From Bog-756 sp963703145 (lineage in GTDB: Bacteria; Actinomycetota; Acidimicrobiia; Acidimicrobiales; RAAP-2): a stretch of DNA of 64,000 bases. A program made the translations under genes and the position numbers. Where the stretch lies: NCBI GenBank assembly GCA_963703145.1, contig OY969793.1, forward strand, positions 3,968,001 to 4,032,000, given 5' to 3'. The notes below the pieces were generated by a model. The model did not search any database, had not been told where the DNA came from, and saw only the letters and a program-made list of their open reading frames with translations. Every line of letters begins with the position of its first letter. Position 1 is the first letter of the stretch. This document shows positions 57,893-64,000 of this stretch, piece after piece.

Positions 57893-59083
57893 TCAGGCCG
57901 ACTCGGGCAGCGTCCAGTCCACCTTGATGGGCCGACTGGAGAAGATCCTGGGCCGGCTCACCACGGCCGGGCGGTCGGTGGTCCATGGCGAGCTCCTCGC
58001 CTGGGTCAGCCCGGCCATGCCCCGCAGCGCCAGGTCGTAGCCGGAGCGCATCCAGGCGAACTGCCGCCAGCAGTTCTCGCGTGCCTCATCGGGCACCGAG
58101 AGCAGGGGATGGAGGCGGTCCAGGGCAGCCATGTACTCCTCCCGGCGGACCGAGATATCGGGTGCTGGCTCGCCAGCATGGGCCAGCAGCTCCATGAGCA
58201 GCTCGGGTTGCGGGACGGGCAGGCTGGCAGCCTGGCCGATCCGCACCAAGGTCGGCATGCCGTAGGCCAGCGCCATCATCGGCCCCTTCACCTCCTCGGA
58301 GGCGTTCTCCTCGGTGTTGAATTCCCCCGCCGACAAGAAGAGCGCGGCACCGTCGAGCATGGCTCCCACCGAGGCCACCCACGAGTGCTCGGGTGACGAC
58401 TCGGGGAAGTAGCTGAGGGCGGGGAACGCAGTATGGGTCTGGTCCAGCTCGAGCATCCAGGTCGACGCGGTCCGCCACAGCTCGGGGTTGTCCAGGGTCC
58501 CGAGCCGGTAGAGGTTGGCGAGCAGGTCGACGGGTGAGGGCGGCGTGCCAGCGAAGGGCTTGAGGACGCTGATCCCCTTCTCCCGCTCGTGGTGGGCCGC
58601 GTAGATGGTGGGGAGGTAGCTGATCAGGAGTGCCACCAGACCGAGCCCGATGGTGGCCTCCACGAACGTCAGCCAGATGCGGACCCCGCCCGCCGGCTCG
58701 GCGAAGCCCAGGGTGAACAGCGACGAACCGCTGATCTCGAAGGAGCGCTGCACGGTGCCAGACTTGATCCCCCAGAAGATGAAGGAGAACCCCAACGTCA
58801 CGATCAGCATCCACACCAGCGGCAGGCTGACCAGCGCGATCGGGGCATAGAGGGCGCGCAAGTTGGCCCGGCGGGCCTCGCTCCTCCACCGATGGACGAG
58901 GACCCGGTCGGCCACGGCGAACACGCACCGGGCGATGCTGGTGAAGCCGTCCCGGGGGAGTACCACGGTCTCGAGTGCAGAGATCAGCACGGACATGATG
59001 ACCACGGTGCCGAACACCACCGCGAGGATGTGCTCGATGACCACGGCCGGGTCCGATCCGGTACCGGCGATGAGTCCGCTCAT
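57893..59083 (-). CDS. Channel-like membrane protein with altered potassium-filter sequence
   Basis: A 396-residue protein with three membrane helices (about 18-41, 80-106, 137-158) and, between the last two, a pore-loop-like segment SGSSLFTLGFAEPAGG (filter residues 124-130). This looks like the Ion_trans_2 potassium channel layout, but TLGFAEP replaces TVGYGDx, so potassium selectivity is doubtful. A cytoplasmic helical domain of about 230 residues follows (WRTASTWMLELDQTHTAFPA, RREEYMAALDRLHPLL). ATG 59083 overlaps the stop of the next upstream gene (ATGA), indicating translational coupling with the GAP-family protein. No enzyme motif is present. Confidence 0.6.
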   Translation of the reverse strand: MSGLIAGTGSDPAVVIEHILAVVFGTVVIMSVLISALETVVLPRDGFTSIARCVFAVADRVLVHRWRSEARRANLRALYAPIALVSLPLVWMLIVTLGFSFIFWGIKSGTVQRSFEISGSSLFTLGFAEPAGGVRIWLTFVEATIGLGLVALLISYLPTIYAAHHEREKGISVLKPFAGTPPSPVDLLANLYRLGTLDNPELWRTASTWMLELDQTHTAFPALSYFPESSPEHSWVASVGAMLDGAALFLSAGEFNTEENASEEVKGPMMALAYGMPTLVRIGQAASLPVPQPELLMELLAHAGEPAPDISVRREEYMAALDRLHPLLSVPDEARENCWRQFAWMRSGYDLALRGMAGLTQARSSPWTTDRPAVVSRPRIFSSRPIKVDWTLPESA

Positions 59084-59730
59084 TGCGAGACGATCAGGTA
59101 GAGGCTGTCGCCGACCAGCCACAGGCCGATCACGAGGGACAACACGATGATGGCCTGGTCGCGATGGACGTCGATCCAGTGCCGAAGGCCGTCGAGCTTC
59201 TCTGTGGCCCCCTCGGGGGAGAACACCGCGTACAACTCCAGGGTGAGGAGGCTCGCCGTGCACAGCAGGCAGAAGGCCACCAGGAGGAAGTACGACTCGA
59301 TCGACGAGATGTGCAGCGCGGAGACGGCCGCGGCGCCGGCGCCGACCAGCACCCAGGGCTGGAGCAGGAGTCCCAGGGTGGCTGCCGCCCACAGCGAGAG
59401 GTGGTCAAGCTTGCTCATCCAGGTCGGTGGCTTCTTCGGCCGGCCGGCCCGGGCACGCTGACGGAAAGCCAGGCCGATGAGGATCACGCCGAAGAGGATC
59501 TTGGCGGCGAGGATGGCGGTCGACGGGGCGGTGGCCGGCTTGGGGGGCGTGCCGCCGGTCACGAGGAGGGTGGCGGCGATCACCACCACCAGGGATAAGA
59601 ACCATCCCAGGATGAAGGCCGCCCCCTTGTAGGTGCCGCGCTCCGAACTCAGCACCAGTATGAATCCGGTGATCGGGATGGGCTCGAGTGTGACGGCCAC
59701 GCCGATCAGGACCAGATCGAGGACGGCCAC
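59080..59730 (-). CDS. GAP-family (Sap, peptidoglycolipid-addressing-like) membrane protein
   Basis: A 216-residue protein with six predicted helices: LDLVLIGVAVTLEPIPITGF, ERGTYKGAAFILGWFLSLVV and AILAAKILFGVILIGLAFRQ in the first half, a basic RQRARAGRPKKPPTWMSKLD loop, then three more helices. This matches the GAP/Sap family, known in mycobacteria for moving lipids such as glycopeptidolipids or sulfolipids to the surface, and related in layout to LysE exporters. The start is a GTG; the gene overlaps the channel-like gene and lies 21 nt after the ClC gene. Confidence 0.8.
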   Translation of the reverse strand: MAVLDLVLIGVAVTLEPIPITGFILVLSSERGTYKGAAFILGWFLSLVVVIAATLLVTGGTPPKPATAPSTAILAAKILFGVILIGLAFRQRARAGRPKKPPTWMSKLDHLSLWAAATLGLLLQPWVLVGAGAAAVSALHISSIESYFLLVAFCLLCTASLLTLELYAVFSPEGATEKLDGLRHWIDVHRDQAIIVLSLVIGLWLVGDSLYLIVSQ

Positions 59731-59751
59731 TGCGCCCTCGTTCGAGGCCGG

Positions 59752-61187
59752 TCACGCACCACTCGTGCTCACTGCGCCGCCGCCGGGCGCCGCCGCACCC
59801 GGTGTTGATTCGGTGGCGGGCGTCGCCCCTCCCGGTGTCGTCTCGGCAGCGGGTGTCGGGCCCGCCGGCATCCACGCCGAGGCCACGTAGGCCACGACGA
59901 CGGCCACGATCACCAGGGGGACGACGGTGATCCCGTCGCTGGCCAGGAGCAGGGTGGCGAGCAATGTCGACGTCATGGGCAGCTTGAGCATGACGGTGGC
60001 CATGGCCCCGATGCCCATGGCTACCCCGGGCACGAGGGACATCCCCGGCAGGTGGGAGCCGGCGACACCGGCGGCCGCCCGATGAACATGGCAGGGAAGA
60101 TCGGGCCACCACGGAAGCTCGACAGCGAGAGGCCGTAGGCCACCGACTTGCACACCACCAGCAGGACCAGCGCGCCCACGGTCCAACCGCTGGCGTGGAG
60201 TACCAGATCGGGGAGGTCCGACTGCCCTGAGAAGAGGACGTTGCTGACGCTCCGGCCGGTCACCTCGGTGAACAGGATGGCCACTCCCGCAACGGCCAGG
60301 CCCACCACCGGCATCAGCAGGATCATCCGCCGCTCGACGATGGGCTGGAGCGCCAGCGCCAGGAAGCGGATACCGGTGCCGAGCACCGTGGCCACCAGGC
60401 CGAAGGCGATGGCCCAGAGGAACATGGCCCCGGTGGGGTGGGCGAACGGGGGCAGCCCGGGGATCGACAAGGAGAAGGTGCCAAAGCCGGTCAGCGAGTC
60501 GAGGCCCACGAAGACGAGCGTGCCGATGCCGGCAGCTAGGAGCCCGGGCACCAGGATGAGGCCGAGCATCGGGCCCCCCAGTCCGGAGGCCTCCATCAGC
60601 AAGAAGGCCCCGAGGATGGGCGATCCGAGCAGGCTGCTGATGGCGGCGAAGCTCCCGGCCGAGGCGATGACGATGACGGCGGTGGGTGGCGCGTCCTTCT
60701 TGGCCAGGTGGACGGCCAGAGTGCCCAGTCCGCCACCGAGGGCGATCAGCGGCGCCTCGGGCCCGAGCACCACCCCCAGGGACAAGGTGGCCAACGAGGC
60801 CAGCACGACCCCGGGCAGTTCGATGGGCAATGGGGCCCCGCCGGCTTTGAACCCCTCGGCCGGCTTGTGACCCGCCGTGCCGGGCAGGTAGGTGATGGTG
60901 GCGGCCACCAACACCCCGGCCACGGCGAGGAGCGGCAGCGGCCACCACACTGGGGTGCCCGAGAACCCGAGCCCAGTGGGCACGGAGGTGAACAGCCAGT
61001 GCTGCAGTAGGCCCACGAGCTTGAGGAAGCCGTAGGCGGCGGCCGACACCGGGACGCCGATGAGGGCGGCGAGCACCAGCAACTGGACGTAGCTCCGTGT
61101 CCGGAGCATCGCCATCGGGTCCGCCGGCGCCGATGCGGGGGGAGCCACCGGTGACCCGCCGGGTGCTGGCGGACCTGGATCAGTCAT
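59752..61187 (-). CDS. ClC-family chloride channel or H+/Cl- antiporter, frameshifted near its C-terminus
   Basis: The family motifs are present: SLGVVLGPEAPLIALGGG (gating glutamate region), LLGSPILGAFLLMEASG and SFRGGPIFPAMFIG. After this last motif the frame from 61187 runs into unrelated codons and stops at 60021, while the expected continuation, AGSHLPGMSLVPGVAMGIGA then MATVMLKLPMTSTLLATLLL, is in another frame ending at 59752. Adding one G in GGG-CGGCCGCC at about 60075-60080 restores one reading frame of about 477 residues with 10-12 helices and a Pro/Thr/Ala-rich tail. ATG 61187 overlaps a tiny upstream ORF. Either the gene is truncated or the sequence has a one-base error. Confidence 0.82.
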
Positions 61188-61269
61188 TGCTCCGTCGCCA
61201 TTTCGAGATGAACGCCACCACCAGCACGATGGCGAGCACGGCGAAGATGATCGAGCCTACGAAGTACAC
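61180..61269 (-). CDS. Possible 29-residue single-helix membrane peptide before the ClC gene
   Basis: GTG 61269, behind GGAAAGGGA at a good distance, opens a 29-codon frame whose product is nearly all one hydrophobic helix (VGSIIFAVLAIVLVVAFISK) with a basic/polar end (WRRSND). Its stop overlaps the ClC ATG by 8 nt, which suggests translational coupling. It resembles small accessory membrane peptides of transporters in size, but no homology is recognised. Longer starts in the same frame exist up to 61419. Confidence 0.45.
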   Translation of the reverse strand: MYFVGSIIFAVLAIVLVVAFISKWRRSND

Positions 61270-61424
61270 GGTTCCCTTTCCGTCGTGCCAAACCCGCCCC
61301 GTGGACACTAGGTGGTCCAGGCACACCAGGGGCGACTTCACCTGTCTTGGCACGGGAATCCCTGAGGGACGTACCGTCCGGACACTATGGTTGGCGCGTC
61401 CCCAATCAAGGAGCAACACCGATC

Positions 61425-61817
61425 ATGCTTGCCTATACGTATCCCCTGCTCAACATCTTCTGGACGATGTTGGAGTTCTTCCTCTTTTTCTTGTGGATCT
61501 GGCTCCTCATCATCATCTTCAGCGACATCTTCCGCAGCCATGACATGGGCGGCTTCGCCAAGGCCATCTGGGTGCTCTTCGTCGTCATCCTCCCGTTCCT
61601 CGGCGTGCTCATCTACCTCATCGCACGCGGCGGCAGCATGCACGAGCGGGCAGAGCAGTCGGCCCAGCGCCAGCAGAAGGCCTTTGACGACTACGTGAAG
61701 GAGACCGCCGGCGGGTCGAGCAGCGTCGACGAACTGGCCAAGCTGGCCGACCTGAAGTCCAAGGGCGTGATCACCGACGCCGAGTTCGAGGCCCAGAAGG
61801 CCAAGCTGCTCAGCTGA
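61425..61817 (+). CDS. Phospholipase_D-nuclease N-terminal/SHOCT-domain membrane protein
   Basis: A 130-residue protein. Two membrane helices (WTMLEFFLFFLWIWLLIIIF and IWVLFVVILPFLGVLIYLIA) form a PLDc_N-like module; the C-terminus is a SHOCT domain (VDELAKLADLKSKGVITDAE then FEAQKAKLLS). Such combinations are common in actinobacteria with unknown function. AAGGAG 11 nt before ATG 61425 and a TATGGT box upstream support this start. A strong hairpin follows the gene at 61838-61874. Confidence 0.85.
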   Translation: MLAYTYPLLNIFWTMLEFFLFFLWIWLLIIIFSDIFRSHDMGGFAKAIWVLFVVILPFLGVLIYLIARGGSMHERAEQSAQRQQKAFDDYVKETAGGSSSVDELAKLADLKSKGVITDAEFEAQKAKLLS

Positions 61818-61837
61818 AGCGAACCAGAGTCCTGGCC

Positions 61838-61874
61838 GACGGCCGCCCGCGAAGCACGCTTCGGGGCGGCCGTC
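61838..61874 (+). terminator. Strong hairpin after the SHOCT gene
   Basis: GACGGCCGCCC (61838-61848) pairs perfectly with GGGCGGCCGTC (61864-61874), and inside it CGAAG/CTTCG continues the stem around a CACG loop with one bulged G. It begins 20 nt after the stop codon. No U-run follows, as is common for terminators in GC-rich actinobacteria. Confidence 0.7.
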
Positions 61875-61962
61875 GCCGCGTTCCGGTCGCCGTTCGCTCG
61901 TCCGGAATAGGGGTGTTGGACGCCTGGTGAGCGTGGTCCCAGCGATGTCATCGGGGCACCGT

Positions 61963-61968
61963 TAAGGT
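61963..61968 (+). promoter_or_regulatory. -10 box TAAGGT, leaderless start of the 438-residue membrane protein
   Basis: TAAGGT ends exactly 6 nt before GTG 61975. Confidence 0.45.
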
Positions 61969-61974
61969 AGCCCG

Positions 61975-63291
61975 GTGCCCGATGAACCTGATGAACCGGC
62001 GACCTCAGGTGAGCCCGCAACACCTGTAGGCGATGGTGAGGACCTAGAGGTCCTGCACCAGACCGTCGACGAACTGCGCCACGAAAACGAGACGCTTCGT
62101 GCTGCCGACCAGGGGAAGGGCCGGGCGCGGCTCCGCAGCGTTGGGTCCTGGGTCCTGCTGGTCGTGGCATGCCTCCTGGCGGTGGTGTCGTCGGTGGTGG
62201 TGTTCGGGCGCAACCAGCTGTTGAACACCGACACCTACGTGAACACGGTGGCCCCGTTGGCCAGCAACCCGGCGATCCAGACCCAGGTGGCCACCCGGGT
62301 CAGCCACGAGCTGATCGCTCGGACCGATCTGTCCGACCGGGTCCGCAATGCCCTGCCGAAGAAGGCGTCCTTCCTGGTGACGCCGATCACCAACGAGGTG
62401 CAGTCCGCCACCTACAACGTCGCGCTCCGGCTGGTGGAGTCCGAGCAGTTCCAGAAGCTGTGGGTGGCGGCCAACCGCTCCTCGCACAAGCAGCTGGTGG
62501 CGGTGTTGACCGGATCGAGCCCCGGAGTCGTGTCGACGAACGACGGCAAGGTGAGCATCGACCTCACCCAGGTCCAGATCGCCGTCAAGAAGAAGCTGGA
62601 CAGCAGGGGGATCACGGTCTTCGACAAGGTCCCGGCGGCCAAGGGCCTCAACCTGGTGCTGTTCCAGTCGGACCAACTGGTGAAGATCCAGCGCCTGACC
62701 CGCATCCTCAACAAGGTGGCGGTGGTGCTGCCCATCCTCACTCTGTTGCTGTTCGCCGCCGCGGTGGCGCTAGCCCGCAACCGGCGCAAGGGCCTGGTCC
62801 GCGCCGCAGCCGGCCTGGCCCTGTCGATGGGGCTGATCCTCGTGGTGGTGTCGGTGGCCCGCAACCAGTACCTGTCATCGCTCAGCGCGTCCCAGTCCAA
62901 GCCGGCCAACGAGGCGGTGATCGACACCGTGGTCGCCCCCCTGCAGGACACGGTCCGCCTGGTCGGCATCCTCGCCGCGGTGGTGGCCATCATCGCCGTG
63001 GTGGTTGGCGTCCCTGCCATCCGCCGGTGGGCGTCCGAGCGCCAAAAGCCCGAATGGCTCACTGAGGGGCCGGTGCACGGCTTCGTGGCCGCCCACCGGA
63101 GGGGCCTGCAGTGGGCCACCCTGGCGCTGGGGCTGCTCGTCCTGGTGCTGTGGAACAAGCCCACCACCCTGGTGGCGGTGGTCGTGGTGCTCATCACCCT
63201 GGCGCTCATCGGCCTGGTCGGCGCGTTCGCCGGCCGCCGCCTCGACCCGGGAGCCCGCGCCCTCCCGAGCGGGGACCCACCGCCTGGGTGA
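61975..63291 (+). CDS. Conserved actinobacterial integral membrane protein
   Basis: A 438-residue protein with an acidic N-terminus containing a short coiled coil (EVLHQTVDELRHENETLRAA), a membrane helix (VGSWVLLVVACLLAVVSSVV), then an extracytoplasmic region of about 180 residues beginning LLNTDTYVNTVAPLASNPAI. Helices follow near 250-270, 282-298, 328-345 and 385-420. I know this pattern as a conserved hypothetical family of actinobacteria; no function is established. Its stop overlaps the next gene by one base (TGATG). Confidence 0.7.
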   Translation: MPDEPDEPATSGEPATPVGDGEDLEVLHQTVDELRHENETLRAADQGKGRARLRSVGSWVLLVVACLLAVVSSVVVFGRNQLLNTDTYVNTVAPLASNPAIQTQVATRVSHELIARTDLSDRVRNALPKKASFLVTPITNEVQSATYNVALRLVESEQFQKLWVAANRSSHKQLVAVLTGSSPGVVSTNDGKVSIDLTQVQIAVKKKLDSRGITVFDKVPAAKGLNLVLFQSDQLVKIQRLTRILNKVAVVLPILTLLLFAAAVALARNRRKGLVRAAAGLALSMGLILVVVSVARNQYLSSLSASQSKPANEAVIDTVVAPLQDTVRLVGILAAVVAIIAVVVGVPAIRRWASERQKPEWLTEGPVHGFVAAHRRGLQWATLALGLLVLVLWNKPTTLVAVVVVLITLALIGLVGAFAGRRLDPGARALPSGDPPPG

Positions 63292-64000
63292 TGGTCGGAT
63301 CCGCATCGGCGCCGTCCCCCGGTCGCCCGGCACCGAGGGTGATGTGGTCGTTCTTCGAGGCCATCCACGCGGTGACCTACTTCTCGCCGACGTGCCGCTC
63401 GGCCCTGGCTGCGACCGGACTCCGTGGTTTCTGGATGGGCTACTTCGCCGGCCGTGCCGCCCCCCTTGGGCCGGTCGGCCCGGCGGTGGTGACGGCCACG
63501 TTCTTCAACTTCCACCCGTCGATGGTGGCCCGGGCCATCCCCGACGCGTGGACGTTCGCCTCGCCCACGGCGGTGCTCGACGCCCGTCGGAGCAGTGCCG
63601 CAGCCGTCCTCCGAGAGGTGCACCCCGCAGTCGACGGTGCGGCCACCTCGATCCTGCCCGTCCTTGCCGACGCGGTGGGGGCGGCCGACGCCTCGGGCCG
63701 AGCACTGTTCGGTGCCAACCGCGAACTCGGGCAGCCCGACGATCCGGTCGAGGCCCTGTGGCAGGGGTGCACCAGCTTGCGCGAGCACCGCGGCGACGGC
63801 CACGTGGCGGCCCTGGTGGCCCACGGACTCGACGGGTGCGAGGCGCTGGTCACATTGGCGGCTGCCGACGGCATCCCGGCCGAGTTGTTCCTCGCCGGGC
63901 GGGGATGGTCCGAGGACGACTGGCAGTCAGCCCGTGGACGGCTCACCCGCCGCGGCCTGCTCGCCGGTGAAGCGCTGTCGCCGACCGGCTCGGCGTTGCG
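63291..64000 (+). CDS. SCO6745-family protein (partial, runs off the window)
   Basis: ATG 63291 opens a frame that is still open at the window end, giving at least 236 residues. The sequence RVMWSFFEAIHAVTYFSPTC, GLRGFWMGYFAGRAAPLGPV, then TATFFNFHPSMVARAIPDAW is the N-terminus of the SCO6745 family, a helix-rich actinobacterial family with a C-terminal winged-helix-like part (SEDDWQSARGRLTRRGLLAG is visible). The function is unknown to me. Coupled translation with the previous gene is likely. Confidence 0.8.
   Translation, partial: MVGSASAPSPGRPAPRVMWSFFEAIHAVTYFSPTCRSALAATGLRGFWMGYFAGRAAPLGPVGPAVVTATFFNFHPSMVARAIPDAWTFASPTAVLDARRSSAAAVLREVHPAVDGAATSILPVLADAVGAADASGRALFGANRELGQPDDPVEALWQGCTSLREHRGDGHVAALVAHGLDGCEALVTLAAADGIPAELFLAGRGWSEDDWQSARGRLTRRGLLAGEALSPTGSAL

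Overview
The window is 64 kb of very GC-rich DNA from an actinobacterium. Evidence for this is the mycothiol gene mshA, a nickel superoxide dismutase, an RsiG/AmfC-type protein, a Rex repressor next to hemA-hemC-cobA-hemD, a complete 14-gene nuo operon with actinobacterial tails, and many genes that appear to be read from leaderless transcripts (a TANNNT -10 box 6-9 nt before ATG/GTG). A deep-branching class such as Acidimicrobiia fits, but that is inference. No rRNA genes or CRISPR array were seen.

Region 1 (1 to about 6.36 kb) is the right part of an integrated mobile element, probably an ICE or mobilisable island. It holds a MobF relaxase-helicase whose extreme N-terminus is in another frame, an oriT-like palindrome upstream, a VapBC toxin-antitoxin pair, an excisionase-like HTH gene and a tyrosine integrase. 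The integrase sits 91 bp from the 3' end of a tRNA-Lys(TTT) gene, the probable attachment site. The left end lies outside the window.

Region 2 (6.5-14.4 kb) is mixed: a GNAT acetyltransferase, a beta-propeller lipoprotein, a class V aminotransferase, a DksA/TraR zinc-finger protein, small conserved proteins, a small HTH protein flanked by hairpins, a VOC protein, a GT-C glycosyltransferase and a decayed second tyrosine integrase.

Region 3 (14.4-20.9 kb) carries housekeeping and regulatory genes. sodN is divergent from its maturation protease gene, which overlaps an RsiG-like c-di-GMP-dependent anti-sigma factor gene and an XRE regulator. mshA, a YbjN protein, proC, a SAM hydroxide adenosyltransferase and rex follow.

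Region 4 (21-29 kb) is a tetrapyrrole operon, hemA-hemC-cobA-hemD, then a DUF2079 membrane protein, hemB and hemL; it converts glutamyl-tRNA to uroporphyrinogen III and precorrin-2. hemA is preceded by an overlapping 32-codon upstream ORF. Region 5 (29-33 kb) has two tandem paralogous membrane-anchored proteins of unknown function.

Region 6 (33-51.4 kb) has a geranylgeranyl-reductase-like flavoprotein divergent from nuoABCDEFGHIJKLMN (respiratory complex I), then a LapA-like protein. Region 7 (51.4-64 kb) has an SGNH hydrolase with six 42-residue repeats, a PhnB-like protein, an esterase, a DUF2252 protein, glutamate decarboxylase, a channel-like protein, a GAP-family protein, a frameshifted ClC chloride channel, a SHOCT protein, a large membrane protein and the start of an SCO6745-family gene.

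Most notable are the RsiG-like protein with one perfect and one altered c-di-GMP motif, three leaderless upstream ORFs overlapping their downstream genes (sodN protease, hemA, a paralogue gene), the paralogue pair, and two single-base frameshifts in similar G/C runs.
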